Source: Verrucomicrobiota bacterium
GTDB taxonomy: Bacteria; Verrucomicrobiota; Verrucomicrobiia; Limisphaerales; UBA1319
Assembly: GCA_022711435.1 (NCBI GenBank)
Contig: JAKLFB010000026.1
Coordinates: 1 to 64,000 of the forward strand
Direction of reading: 5' to 3'
Length of the DNA stretch: 64,000 nucleotides
A model generated the notes under the pieces. It had not been told where the DNA came from, ran no database searches, and saw nothing but the letters and a program-made list of their open reading frames with translations. Below are positions 53,694 through 63,395 of the stretch, piece after piece (position 1 is the first letter of the stretch; every line of letters starts with the position of its first letter). Made by a program: the position numbers and the translations under genes.

Positions 53694-56540
53694 TCACTTG
53701 CGCAGGCGGAAGAACGCGTTGGAGGCGCCGAGCGGCAGCGTCACCACGTTGCGGCCATCCTGGGCCACGGGCAGTTCTCCGACCGTCGTCCACGGACCGT
53801 CATTCGGCAACGAGCCGGTGGACTCGAGCTGGAATCCAGCGGCGCTCTCGGGCCACGAGATCCGGATGCTGCCGCCGGCAAGTCCGATCTCCAGCGCCGG
53901 CGCCGGGATGGGCTCGCGACCCACAGCCCAATTCACCGCGGCTTCGAGCAATGCATACACATTGGGTGTGTAGGGGACGACCGTGCCAGCCGAGAAGACG
54001 AACATGCCGACCCGGCGGGCCGGCGCGGCCATGCCGACCATCTGTGCGCCGGCATCATAGGCGAAGAGGGTGTAATGCTCCGGATGATCCACCATGGTCG
54101 CAACCAGGATCGCTCCCGCGCCGACCGTCCGGCCATAGCATCCGCTGGTGGGGGTCACGTAGACGGGAACATCGCCCGACAAGCCCGCCGCCAGCGGGTG
54201 CGCGGCGTCGATGATGGTGATGTTCGTCTGCAGGCCGATGTAGGTGAAGATGCCGAAGTCATTCGTGGTGACCGTGCCGGTGAGCGCCATGTCATCGAAA
54301 ATGAAGGACTCATTCGCGATGACGGGCTTGGCCAGGTCGCGGAAGGCGTTTCCGACATTGCCGGAGCTGATGGACTCGCTCACGATGATGAGGTCGTAGT
54401 CGTTCGTGGTGGCATGGTCCCGCAGGGCGGGGATGCCGGACGCGCTCGTGGCCGCCCGGGTGGTGACGGTATTTCCGAGGGACGCCAGGTGGTCGCGGAC
54501 CGCGGTATCCGGCACGTTGGGCGTCGCAGCATTGACGACGAAGAGAATCCACAGGGGCTCGGGCGGCGTGCCCACGACAATGTTCACGGGGGCCGACCCG
54601 GTTTGCAGCCCGTCGTTGTCTCTGGCCACGGCGGCCAGCGAGTACCGGCCTTCGGCCACGGAGGGCCACACGATTTCGAACGGCGTGGCGGAGTCCTCTC
54701 CGACCCATATCGTTCCCTTCAAGGATGTGGCGTAGAACTGGACGTTGGTCACGCTGCCGTTGGCATCCTCCGCCTGGCATTGGATCGCGATATTGGCGCC
54801 AGCGGGGAAGGCCGCGTCCGGCGCCGGGCTGGTGATCCGCACCGTGGGCGACGTGCGATTGATCGCCCAGTTGACGGCCGCCTCGAACAAGTGGCGCCCT
54901 TCGGGGGTGAAGCTGGCGGCGGCCATATCGAGCATGAACACAGCCACCCGCCGAGCCAGGGCCGACGTTCCATCCGACAGCTGCACCCCCGTTTCGTAGC
55001 CGAAGATCACGGACTTGGCGGGATCATCCACCAGGTGCGCGATCGCAATCGCGCTTGGATTGGCGCTGACGTCGCCCCACATGAACGTTTCGGGAGCCGC
55101 GACGACCGCGTGCGGGCCGGCAGCCAGCCCGGCGGCCAGCGGATGGCCGGCATTGGCGATCACAACCTGGGTTTGCGCATTCGTTGTCCCATACTGCACG
55201 TTCGCCTCGAGCCCGCACATGCCCATGTCGTCCAGAATGAAGGGTTCCCAGGTGATCACGGGAACGGCCGCATCGTGGAACTTGGCGAGGACGTCGCCCG
55301 AGCTGACGGTCCCGGAAACCAGCACCAGGAGCTTATCCTCGGCGTCCGCGGAAGAGGAGGCGGAGGCCAGCTTGGTGATGACCTCGATGCCCATGGCGTG
55401 GAGGATGTTGCTCACCGCCGCGTCGCCCGATCCCAACACCAGGTTGTTCACGATGAACAGGGCCGGCTTGGGCGGCGCGCCCACCGTGATCTCCACCGAC
55501 GGCGAATTCATCGTCAGGCCGTCGTTGTCGGTGGCGACGGCCATGAGGATGTAGTTGCCTTCGGGCGCCTGGTTCCAGGCGAAGGAGAATGGCGCGCTGA
55601 CCGCCTGCCCGAGCCACCGGTTCGTGGCAGCGCTTTGGGCATAGAAATCGACGCTCGCGACGCTGCCGCCAGCGTCTTGGGCCTGGGCCTGGATCGAGAT
55701 ATTGGCGTTGGCCGCAAAGGCCATGCCGGAGCCCGGGTAAGTGATCGTGACCGTGGGGCCTTGGAGCGAGGCCGGCTCCAGCGCCCAGGAAACCGCGGCG
55801 TCCAGGAGCGTGTAGGCATCCATCGCGTATGGCACCTCGACAGCCTGCGTCGCAAAGCCGAACAGGAAGAAACCCACACGCCGTGCCGGAGCGTTCAAGC
55901 CGGCCATCGGGGCGCCGGCGTCATAGGCAAAGATGGCGCAATTGGTGGGCGCATTCATGGCGGTGGCCACGCGGATGGCCCCGCTGCCCAGGGTGCGACC
56001 CCAGCCCACGGACAGGTTGCTGCTGTAGACGGTGACCGGGCCGGAGAGTCCGGCGGCCAGCGGATGCGCCGACGGCAGGACCTCGATCTGCGTTTGCAGC
56101 GTGGTCTGGCCGAGATCTCCTGCGGCGGCGCCTGTCATGGCCATGTCGTCGAAGAGGGCCGACTCCATCACGATCACCGGCTTGCCAAGGTTGCGGAAGG
56201 CATCCCCGACGCTGGCGGAGGAGATGGACTCGCTCACGATCACCAGGTCGTAAGGGTTGGTCGTGGCCGCATCCCGGAGCCTGGCCCGCGCGATGTAGCT
56301 GCTGTCGGCCGCCGCGTAGTAGGTGACGCTGTGGCCCAAGGCGAAGGCCAGGCGCGCCGCGATCGCGGCGTCCCCGGGATTGGCGGGATCGGCGCTGACG
56401 ACGAAGAGGATGTTCGCGGCCCGAGCGGGCAGCGTCATCCACAAGGCCAGCAGCAGCAGTCCGGCGATCCTGGCCGGCCAGGCACGACAAAGCCCCGCGA
56501 AGCCGGGGCGGCGGATCCGTCGAGTCATTGGAGTGTTCAT
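53694..56540 (-). CDS. secreted protein with three tandem ThuA-like modules and Ig-like spacers
   Basis: 948 residues from ATG 56540. After a leader (about 25-41) come three ~205-residue modules at 43-255, 359-563 and 663-873. They share 'I-L-F-V-V-x-A', DLVIVSESISS, 'V-G-(D/N)-A-F-R-(N/D)-L', PVI, 'F-D-D-M-A-(M/L)-T-G', AHPLAAGLSG and 'A-P-A-R-R-V-G-x-F'. Each resembles the ThuA/glutamine-amidotransferase-like fold used as a non-catalytic or glycan-related module. Ig-like domains (263-355 and 565-656; TVTITYPGSGMAF, TVRITSPAPDAAF) separate them. The end (885-948) is the 'FFRL' module. No Cys-His nucleophile pair is evident. Modules 1 and 3 are closest to each other. Function is unknown; a structural or binding role is likely. 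A terminator follows. Confidence 0.8.
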   Translation of the reverse strand: MNTPMTRRIRRPGFAGLCRAWPARIAGLLLLALWMTLPARAANILFVVSADPANPGDAAIAARLAFALGHSVTYYAAADSSYIARARLRDAATTNPYDLVIVSESISSASVGDAFRNLGKPVIVMESALFDDMAMTGAAAGDLGQTTLQTQIEVLPSAHPLAAGLSGPVTVYSSNLSVGWGRTLGSGAIRVATAMNAPTNCAIFAYDAGAPMAGLNAPARRVGFFLFGFATQAVEVPYAMDAYTLLDAAVSWALEPASLQGPTVTITYPGSGMAFAANANISIQAQAQDAGGSVASVDFYAQSAATNRWLGQAVSAPFSFAWNQAPEGNYILMAVATDNDGLTMNSPSVEITVGAPPKPALFIVNNLVLGSGDAAVSNILHAMGIEVITKLASASSSADAEDKLLVLVSGTVSSGDVLAKFHDAAVPVITWEPFILDDMGMCGLEANVQYGTTNAQTQVVIANAGHPLAAGLAAGPHAVVAAPETFMWGDVSANPSAIAIAHLVDDPAKSVIFGYETGVQLSDGTSALARRVAVFMLDMAAASFTPEGRHLFEAAVNWAINRTSPTVRITSPAPDAAFPAGANIAIQCQAEDANGSVTNVQFYATSLKGTIWVGEDSATPFEIVWPSVAEGRYSLAAVARDNDGLQTGSAPVNIVVGTPPEPLWILFVVNAATPNVPDTAVRDHLASLGNTVTTRAATSASGIPALRDHATTNDYDLIIVSESISSGNVGNAFRDLAKPVIANESFIFDDMALTGTVTTNDFGIFTYIGLQTNITIIDAAHPLAAGLSGDVPVYVTPTSGCYGRTVGAGAILVATMVDHPEHYTLFAYDAGAQMVGMAAPARRVGMFVFSAGTVVPYTPNVYALLEAAVNWAVGREPIPAPALEIGLAGGSIRISWPESAAGFQLESTGSLPNDGPWTTVGELPVAQDGRNVVTLPLGASNAFFRLRK

Positions 56541-56620
56541 CGTATCGAGTGAGTTCAGGGTTGAGGTTGGTGGTGTTGCAGAATAATTGGCATGTTTCGA
56601 TCGGCTCGAGCCGGAAGGCT

Positions 56621-57328
<708 letters not shown>

Positions 57329-57423
57329 AAAGCGTTCGGCGAGGGGCTCGGCGGCGGAGCGCCGGCGGCGGGCCGCGCGGGACGAATCCCGGCCCGCTGG
57401 ATGGCGGATCTGGAGAGGCATGC

Positions 57424-58860
57424 TCACGATGGCAGAAGGGCGTGGAAGACAAGGACGCCGGCCAGCCCGACGACCGCAACGATGCTCTCCATCACCGTCC
57501 AGACCTGAAACGTCTCCTTGATGCTGACGTTGTAGTATTCCTTGAACATCCAGAAGCCGATGTCGTTGAAGTGGGAGAACATGAGGCTGCCGGCGGTGGT
57601 CGACAGGACCATCAGCTCGGGGCGCACGCCGCTCTGGGAAACGAGCGGAAGCACCACGCCGGCGGCGGTGATGGCCGCCACGGTCGCCGATCCCAGCGCG
57701 AGCCGCAGGACCGCCGCCGTGCTCCATGCCAGCACGATGGGCGACCACTCGAGCGTCTGAGCAACCGCCTTGATCGACTCGGCCGTGCCGCTGTCGAGCA
57801 GGACCTGCTTGAACGCCCCGCCGCCGGCGATGATGAAGAGCACCATCGCGATGCTGCCCACCGCGCCGCCCATGCCTTTCATGACGTCCTCCATCGGGCG
57901 GCCCCGGCGCCGGCCCAGCGCGACGATCCCTACCAGCACCGCCGTGCCCAGGGCGATGTTCGGATCGCTGAAGAAGGCGACCGCCCGGGCGGCCGGGCCG
58001 CTCGGCTTCCAAGCCATCGTCACGACCGCTCCCATCAGCATCAGCAGCACCGGCATCAGCATCGTCAGCAGGCTCACGCCGATGCCCGGCAGCTCCTCCC
58101 GCCTGAACTGGCGCTCCGTGAAGAGCTCCGGCGGCGGCTGGTTTCGCAGATGCCGGAAGAACCGCGCGAGAAACGGGCCCGCCAGAAATGTCGCCGGCGC
58201 CGCCAGCGCCAGCCCGTAGAGCAGGGTCACGTTCGGATCCGCCCCGTAGAGCTGCGCGATGGCCGTGGGCGCCGGATGCGGCGGCAGGTAGCCATGGGTG
58301 ACCGACAGCGCCGAGGAGAGCGGGATGCCCAGCATCATCAGCGGTTTCCTGGTCACGACGGAGAACGTGTAGATGAGGGGAATCAGCGTGAGAAAGCTGG
58401 CGTTGTAAATCATCGGCAGGCCGACCAGGAAGCCGGTGATCATGACCGACAGCTGGATCCGCTTTTCGCCAAAGAGATCCGTGAGCCAATAGGTGATGGT
58501 GTGAGCGGCCCCGCTCTCCTCGATCAGCTTGCCCAGCATCGCGCCGAAGGCGAGGATCAGCGCCAAGCTGCCCATCGTGCCGCCGATGCCCGCGAGCATG
58601 GACTTGAGGGCGGCGTCGGGGGCGAGCCCGTTCAGCAGCCCGACGGCCAGCGAGGCCAGCAGCAGCGCCAGAAAAGCGTTGAGCTTCAGCCACACGATGA
58701 GCGCCAGCAAAAGGACGATGCCCAGGCCCAGGATCAGGAGGCGAACGGCAACGGCATGGCGAACGGCATACGCCCCCAGCCCCAGAAGGAAGTCGAAATT
58801 CACCCCCGCGATCAACGCCAGCACCAAGACCAGCCCGAGGATGACGCGGAGGGGCTTCAT
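57424..58860 (-). CDS. gluconate:H+ symporter family permease (GntT-like)
   Basis: A 478-residue inner-membrane permease with about 12-14 hydrophobic segments. GntP-family signs are LILAFGAMLGKLIEESGAAH, VGLPMIYNASFLTLIPLIYT, the loop SVTHGYLPPHPAPTAIAQLYGAD and the C-terminal ALGSATVAAITAAGVVLPL and HFNDIGFWMFKEYY. The family carries gluconate and related sugar acids. In this operon it probably imports an acid sugar freed by the secreted enzymes. It lies 133 bp after the amidohydrolase, with repeat copy B in the gap directly before its ATG. Confidence 0.94.
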   Translation of the reverse strand: MKPLRVILGLVLVLALIAGVNFDFLLGLGAYAVRHAVAVRLLILGLGIVLLLALIVWLKLNAFLALLLASLAVGLLNGLAPDAALKSMLAGIGGTMGSLALILAFGAMLGKLIEESGAAHTITYWLTDLFGEKRIQLSVMITGFLVGLPMIYNASFLTLIPLIYTFSVVTRKPLMMLGIPLSSALSVTHGYLPPHPAPTAIAQLYGADPNVTLLYGLALAAPATFLAGPFLARFFRHLRNQPPPELFTERQFRREELPGIGVSLLTMLMPVLLMLMGAVVTMAWKPSGPAARAVAFFSDPNIALGTAVLVGIVALGRRRGRPMEDVMKGMGGAVGSIAMVLFIIAGGGAFKQVLLDSGTAESIKAVAQTLEWSPIVLAWSTAAVLRLALGSATVAAITAAGVVLPLVSQSGVRPELMVLSTTAGSLMFSHFNDIGFWMFKEYYNVSIKETFQVWTVMESIVAVVGLAGVLVFHALLPS

Positions 58861-58871
58861 GGGCAGACTTC

Positions 58872-58989
58872 CCGCGCCAAGGTTCGCGCCCTGAACCCAT
58901 GAGCCGCGGGACGCCCCCTCTGCCCGCCCTCTCCCCCGCGGTCCGCGGAGGAGAGGGTGGCCGAAGGCCGGGAGAGGGGGAGGTTCATG
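58872..58989 (-). repeat. repeat family 2, copy B, before gntT
   Basis: The minus strand runs ATGAACCTCCCCCTCTCCCG through an imperfect GCGGACCGCGGGGGAGAGGG hairpin to CGCGAACCTTGGCGCGG, ending about 12 bp before the gntT ATG at 58860. It is the best preserved match to copy A at 39430. Confidence 0.75.
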
Positions 58990-58993
58990 GTGA

Positions 58994-60085
58994 TTATGGC
59001 GAGCCGGTGATGCAGGTCGGCCGACTCGATCTCGCTTCGCGGGATTCGACGGTTTCAGGAGCCGCTGGGCCGCCGTGAATCTGGAGCAGGCGCCGATAGC
59101 CCGCGGCGGCGAACTCGGCGAAATTGCGCCCCAGGAAATTGCGGGCGATCTCGGGCGTGAAAAGGCCAGGGTGCGCCCGCACGCGCGCGTCGCCGTGGCG
59201 GCTCGACTCCTGAAGGCTGTCGAGCATGGCGCGGGCGCCGCCGAAGTTCCAGCTCATCCGGCCATAGGGTGCGTCGCTGCCGCAGAACAGGTTTCGGCAG
59301 AACGGCTCGCCGGCGAGCTGGTAGGTGATCAGATCGCTCTCGATGTGGGTGTCGCGCTTGGCGCTGAGGACGAATCGTATGTTGGGCTGGCGTAGGCCCA
59401 GCTCGCGGGCGCGCCGGTAGAGATCGTCGGCCTCGACGTAGCCCGCGCCGCCGCCGCCCATGTGAATGGCCAGGATGGGGCAGCCGGGATGCAAGGCGGC
59501 CACGCGCTCGAGCCCCTCCGCCGGCGTGAACGGGGTGTCCGCCCCGAAGTGAAACGCGGGGATGGCGCCCAGCTGGGCGATGCGCTCGAGAAGGATCCGA
59601 ACCGGCTCGCTGTCGATCGGGAACCGGTTCTGCGCCGGGTTGATCTTGACGAACAGGAAGCCGAACTCGCCGACGAGCACGTCCACCAGCTCGAGCGCCC
59701 GGTCCAGGCCGAGCGCCTTGGGATCGGTCCAGCCTGCCGGGAGGAACTTGTCCGGATGCCGGCGCGCCGATTCCGCAATGTAACGGTTGGCGGCCAGCAG
59801 GGCGTCGAAATCCCGGCGCGGATCGCCGGCGTAGGCCGTGGCGGCGGGGTTCTGCCAGATCAGCGCCATGTCCACACACGCCGATCCCATCTCGGCCAGG
59901 ATCTCCTCCGCCGAGACCGGCCGGCCGTGGTAGTAGTTGGGGGAGGCATCGTAGCGGCGGCGCAGCTCCCCGTTGAGCCGGGCCAGGTCGGTGGCGTGCA
60001 CATCGGCATCCATCGTTAACCGGGATCCGTTCGCCTCCAGAAAGCCCGCGAGCCCGCGGTTGTGAGCGATCACATCAGCGTTCAT
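58994..60085 (-). CDS. amidohydrolase-family (amidohydrolase_2) metal-dependent hydrolase
   Basis: A 363-residue cytoplasmic TIM-barrel enzyme. Metal-ligand candidates are DADVHATD near the N-terminus, FHFGAD in the middle, AIHMGGGG and the closing CGSDAPYGRMSW. This fits the amidohydrolase_2 group, which includes lactonases and decarboxylases of sugar or aromatic acids. Because gntT follows and a GH30-like gene precedes, a sugar-acid lactonase is a reasonable guess. The ATG at 60085 is preferred to one at 60115, which adds ten residues with no family character. There is no signal peptide. Confidence 0.82.
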   Translation of the reverse strand: MNADVIAHNRGLAGFLEANGSRLTMDADVHATDLARLNGELRRRYDASPNYYHGRPVSAEEILAEMGSACVDMALIWQNPAATAYAGDPRRDFDALLAANRYIAESARRHPDKFLPAGWTDPKALGLDRALELVDVLVGEFGFLFVKINPAQNRFPIDSEPVRILLERIAQLGAIPAFHFGADTPFTPAEGLERVAALHPGCPILAIHMGGGGAGYVEADDLYRRARELGLRQPNIRFVLSAKRDTHIESDLITYQLAGEPFCRNLFCGSDAPYGRMSWNFGGARAMLDSLQESSRHGDARVRAHPGLFTPEIARNFLGRNFAEFAAAGYRRLLQIHGGPAAPETVESREARSSRPTCITGSP

Positions 60086-60198
60086 AAAGATAATGCGTCC
60101 CGGTGGATGGCCCAATCACGAAGGGCCGCGTCGAGACTGTCCATTGCCGCCCGGATGATCTTGTCATGGGCCACCTGGAGGGGTCCGATGGCTGTCGT

Positions 60199-61734
60199 TC
60201 AAGGATTCCCGGCGAAGAAGGTCGTTACGGAACTGCCAGGGGCTTCGTAGATCAGCGCTCCGTCTTTCAGCCCGAACTCGCCTGCGCGGGCATAGCTATC
60301 CTTCTCGTCGTCGGTGGTCCGCCAGGCAACGAAGGATTTCGCAGTCGTTCCTTGGACGGCCACGGCCACCTTCTTGCTCTTGCCGATGTTGATGAGGACG
60401 AATGCGTCAGGGTTTTTCGTGCCGTTGGCGGCGAAGGCCATCAGGGCGATCTCGGAGTCCATGGCCGAGGTGCGGGCGACGGCCATGCCCGGCTGCCCGG
60501 CCCGCGCAAGCTGCTTGAACATGTAGTAGCCCCGTTTGATCTCCCAGGTGCCATCCTCGCGAACCGTGAAGGCCGAACCGGGATTCGGGTCGCCGCCGAC
60601 CCATTTGGCGGGACGCTGGATGCCCGCCCAGGGGATGATGCCGTTGACCTTGGCGGTGTAGATGTTGCCGTGGTACTCCTTGATGTTCTGGGCGTTCATC
60701 CCGCCCCAGCTCGTCGAGGTCACCCACGCATGAAGATCGGGTCGCTTCGCGCGCAGCTTGTCGATGCCGGCGCTCTTGTGCTCGCCGAACCACCGGCCAT
60801 AGCTGCCGTTGTAGAATCCGTGCGACGTGATCAGCCCCAGCTTGCGCAATGCCTCGGCGTCGTCGGCGATGGCGTCCGCATACCCCCAGGTGTCGAACCG
60901 GTACCAGTTGCTCGGCTCCCCCGGCGTCACGCCCACCTCGGGCAGCCCGGCAGCCTTCAGCTCGTCCGCCACCAGCTTGATGAACTCGACCACCTGTTCC
61001 GGCGGCCAAAACATGTTGTAGTCGTGGTTGGGGCGGTCGGTCAGTCCGGCCTGCGTCCAGCGAAACCAGTCTTCGCCCTCGTTGTGCAGGGAGACGTATC
61101 GGAGCGGCAGCCCCTCCTTTTGCCGAAGGAACTTCGCCCAGCTCACCAGGTAGAGCGCCAGATCGCGCCGGTGAGCCGGATCGAGGTCGCGGCCGCGCAT
61201 GACCTTCTGCCGGGTCATGTAGGCCGGGGGGCCGTAGAGCGTCGTGATGATCGCCAGGTCGCGGCCGCCCGACCGGGTCTTCTTGAGACCTTCCCGGGCA
61301 AAGTACCGCAGCTGCTGCGTGGTGGTCTCGTGGTCGTAAGCGCCGCCCGGTTCCGTCTGATGAAACGGGTCGTAAAACATCTTCAGCAGGCCGACCTTCA
61401 GGCCGTCTTCGCCGAAGACCAGCTCCACGATCTTCTGCTTGTCGGCCTCACGAAGCAGGCTGAAGCCGCCGTATTCCTGCGGATCCTGACGATAGTCGCG
61501 CGTCTGGCAGGTTTCGACGTAATTGAAGCCGAAGCCGGCCCAGTCCTGCAGCTTTCGGGCGAAGTCCACCTGGGCGCGGACGGCGGTGAAGCCCAGCGCC
61601 TGGCCGGCCGCGCGAGGGGCCGGCGCCAAAGCCAGGGCGGCCACAAGAACGGGCAGGGGCCATCGGTGCGCCGGGGCGGCCGGGAAGGCCGGCGGACGAT
61701 TCGTGGCGCGGCCAGGATGGATGAGTGGGCTCAT
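60199..61734 (-). CDS. secreted GH30-like protein lacking the usual nucleophile Glu
   Basis: 511 residues. A leader (LPVLVAALALAPAPRAAG) is followed by a GH30-type barrel: LQDWAGFGFNYVETCQTRDY, LAIITTLYGPPAYMT, YVSLHNEGEDW with the acid/base Glu219, and IPWAGIQRPAKWVGG. Where GH30 has 'W-x-T-E', this protein has AWVTSTSWGGM (336-346), so the nucleophile Glu is replaced by Ser/Thr. A C-terminal beta domain (KKVAVAVQGTTAKSFVAWRT... SSVTTFF) is complete. Either a different residue serves or the protein only binds. Its start overlaps the lacI stop by four bases, so the two are coupled. Confidence 0.85.
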   Translation of the reverse strand: MSPLIHPGRATNRPPAFPAAPAHRWPLPVLVAALALAPAPRAAGQALGFTAVRAQVDFARKLQDWAGFGFNYVETCQTRDYRQDPQEYGGFSLLREADKQKIVELVFGEDGLKVGLLKMFYDPFHQTEPGGAYDHETTTQQLRYFAREGLKKTRSGGRDLAIITTLYGPPAYMTRQKVMRGRDLDPAHRRDLALYLVSWAKFLRQKEGLPLRYVSLHNEGEDWFRWTQAGLTDRPNHDYNMFWPPEQVVEFIKLVADELKAAGLPEVGVTPGEPSNWYRFDTWGYADAIADDAEALRKLGLITSHGFYNGSYGRWFGEHKSAGIDKLRAKRPDLHAWVTSTSWGGMNAQNIKEYHGNIYTAKVNGIIPWAGIQRPAKWVGGDPNPGSAFTVREDGTWEIKRGYYMFKQLARAGQPGMAVARTSAMDSEIALMAFAANGTKNPDAFVLINIGKSKKVAVAVQGTTAKSFVAWRTTDDEKDSYARAGEFGLKDGALIYEAPGSSVTTFFAGNP

Positions 61735-62816
61735 AGGTGTTTTTTCTGGTTGAGGTTGGAGGAGCGAGGGTTTCGACGGGACGGCGCGGGCCGGGCGGGC
61801 CGCAGGGTGGCCACGGACTGCCGCCGGACCAGCTCGCAGGGCAGCTGGACGGCCATCGGCTGGGCCGTGGCAGGACGCTCGATCTGCTCGAGCAGCATGT
61901 CCACCGCCATCCGCCCCATCTCCTGGATGGGCTGCCGCACGGTCGTGATCGGCTGGCAGAAGAACTCGGCGTGCGGCACCTCGTCGAAACCGACGATCGA
62001 CATGTCCTTGGGCACGGACAGCCCGTGGTCCCGAAGCGCGCGCAAGGCCTCGAGCGTGACCAGGTGGCTCAGCGCAAATATTGCGCTAGGACGGGGCTTC
62101 ATCTCGAGCAGCCGCTTGACCTCGAGGTAGCCGTTGTGCTGGCCGAACTGGCTGCCCAGGACCAACGCGTCGTCCACGCCCAGCCCGTGCGCCCGGTGCG
62201 CCTCCCGGTAGCCCCGGACCCGCTCCTCGTTGATCCAGGCGTGCGGCAGCCGCTGGATGCAGCCGATCCGCCGGTGGCCGTGCCCGATCAGGTACTCGGT
62301 CGCCCGGTAGGCCGCATGGTAGTTGTCCACGCTGACGCAATGGCAGACGATGTCCGGCAGCACGCGGTCGAGCAGCACCACCGGCAGCTTGCGCTGGCTC
62401 AGCTCGCGGACGTGCTGCCAGTCCTTGCCGACCGGCAGCAGCAGCAGGCCGTCAATCTCCCGCGCCGCCAGCTGGTCCATGAGCTCGCTCTCCGTGGCCG
62501 TGTCCTCCAGGCTGTCGCACACCAGCACGTCGAACCCGGCCTGCCGCGCGCACTCGATGATCTTCCGCGCCAGCTGGGCCAGGAAGAAGTGAGAGAGGTC
62601 GGGAACGATCAGGCCCAGGGTGCGCGACCGAAGAGCCGCCGGCTTGTAGAACCGCCGGTTTAAGGAGTAGCCCAAGTCCCGCGCCGCCTTCAGGACCGCC
62701 TGCTCCGTTTCCGGAGGGATCCGGAACCGGGTGCTCTGCCCGCTGAGGACCCGCGAGGCCGTGGCCACCGAAATCCCGGCCTGGCTGGCGACCGCCTGGA
62801 GCGTGACCCGGCTCAT
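61731..62816 (-). CDS. LacI-family transcriptional regulator
   Basis: A 361-residue repressor. The N-terminal helix-turn-helix VTLQAVASQAGISVATASRVL (4-24) and hinge are standard, and the sugar-binding domain runs from TLGLIVPDLSHFFLAQLARK to DMSIVGFDEVPHAEFFCQPI with the usual 'TTVRQP' segment. Effectors of this class are sugars or sugar acids. It heads the run lacI - GH30 - amidohydrolase - gntT and has its own promoter with an overlapping palindrome, so autoregulation of that run is strongly suggested. The C-terminus is unusually basic (PSRRNPRSSNLNQKKHL). Confidence 0.95.
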   Translation of the reverse strand: MSRVTLQAVASQAGISVATASRVLSGQSTRFRIPPETEQAVLKAARDLGYSLNRRFYKPAALRSRTLGLIVPDLSHFFLAQLARKIIECARQAGFDVLVCDSLEDTATESELMDQLAAREIDGLLLLPVGKDWQHVRELSQRKLPVVLLDRVLPDIVCHCVSVDNYHAAYRATEYLIGHGHRRIGCIQRLPHAWINEERVRGYREAHRAHGLGVDDALVLGSQFGQHNGYLEVKRLLEMKPRPSAIFALSHLVTLEALRALRDHGLSVPKDMSIVGFDEVPHAEFFCQPITTVRQPIQEMGRMAVDMLLEQIERPATAQPMAVQLPCELVRRQSVATLRPARPAPSRRNPRSSNLNQKKHL

Positions 62817-62841
62817 GCGGAGATCAATCTTTGACCAATCT

Positions 62842-62886
62842 TGCGCATGTTTTGCGCATTTATACGGTGCGGCAGGCCGGTGTCAA
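62842..62886 (-). promoter_or_regulatory. lacI operon promoter with overlapping palindromic operator
   Basis: On the minus strand a perfect TTGACA (62881-62886) is 16 bp from TATAAA (62859-62864). Directly after the -10 lies ATGCGCAAAACATGCGCAA, two TGCGCA palindromes (62853-62858 and 62842-62847) five bases apart. This would cover the transcription start near 62852. The position is that of a classic repressor site. Consensus LacI-family operators contain a central CG; here each half has it instead, so the exact contact mode is open. Confidence 0.7.
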
Positions 62887-62942
62887 CTCGATTCGACAGC
62901 GCCCGGCGCCCGCGGGTGCAGGACATAATTCTTCGGCGCTTA

Positions 62943-63242
62943 GGGTCTGTGCAAAAATTACTTCCGATTTTGGCGGGAGCGCCGCCGGGCCCGATGCGAG
63001 GCGCCTGCCTGCCGCAGCGGCGCAGGCAGGCAAGGGAGGGAGTGTATCCCCCTGCGATACTCGACCGACCGAGCAACGATGCAGATGGCCCGGCGCCGCC
63101 CCGCCCCTGCGGGCTGGGGGCCTTGGGCGAGTTGGCTGTGTTGCTCCTCGCTCACAGACCGCGCGGGTATGCTCGCTCGTCACGCCTTGCCAGCCCGCCC
63201 AATCCCCTCCAGCAAAATCGGAATTAATTTTTGCACAGACCC
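62943..63242. mobile_element. complete 300-bp MITE with ~30-bp inverted ends and TTA duplication
   Basis: Left end GGGTCTGTGCAAAAATTACT and right end (inverse) GGGTCTGTGCAAAAATTAAT agree for about 29 bp with one mismatch. The triplet TTA is directly repeated outside (62940-62942 and 63243-63245). Inside are a GCCTGCCTGCCG / GCAGGCAGGC hairpin and no reading frame that looks like a transposase, so it needs an outside enzyme. The short T-N-A type target resembles the IS1031 branch of the IS5 family, but that is a guess. It sits just upstream of the lacI promoter. Confidence 0.85.
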
Positions 63243-63284
63243 TTAGTGCGTCCGGTCGCAGTGGGGCGATCGTCCGCAGTTAGT

Positions 63285-63395
63285 CTTCTCCCTCTCCTCC
63301 GCGACAGTGGAGGGGAGGGTCGGGGAGAGGCGGACGTTGGAACAATCCCCTCTCCCTCTGCCCGCCGCTCGTCCCTCGCGGGGGGAAGGGCAACT
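63285..63395. repeat. diverged CCTCTCC hairpin repeats
   Basis: CCCTCTCCTCC and GGAGGGGAGGG flank an 8-base loop at about 63285-63315. A second CCCCTCTCCCTCTGCCCGCC stretch follows. The content resembles the hairpin part of repeat family 2 but without its conserved ends. Confidence 0.4.

Noticed and set aside
53610..56552. A 980-codon plus-strand open frame opposite the triple ThuA-like gene
   Set aside because: It is the mirror of a gene with clear repeats, leader and terminator. Its own translation is rich in Arg/Gly/Asp/His with no domain, typical of antisense frames in GC-rich DNA.
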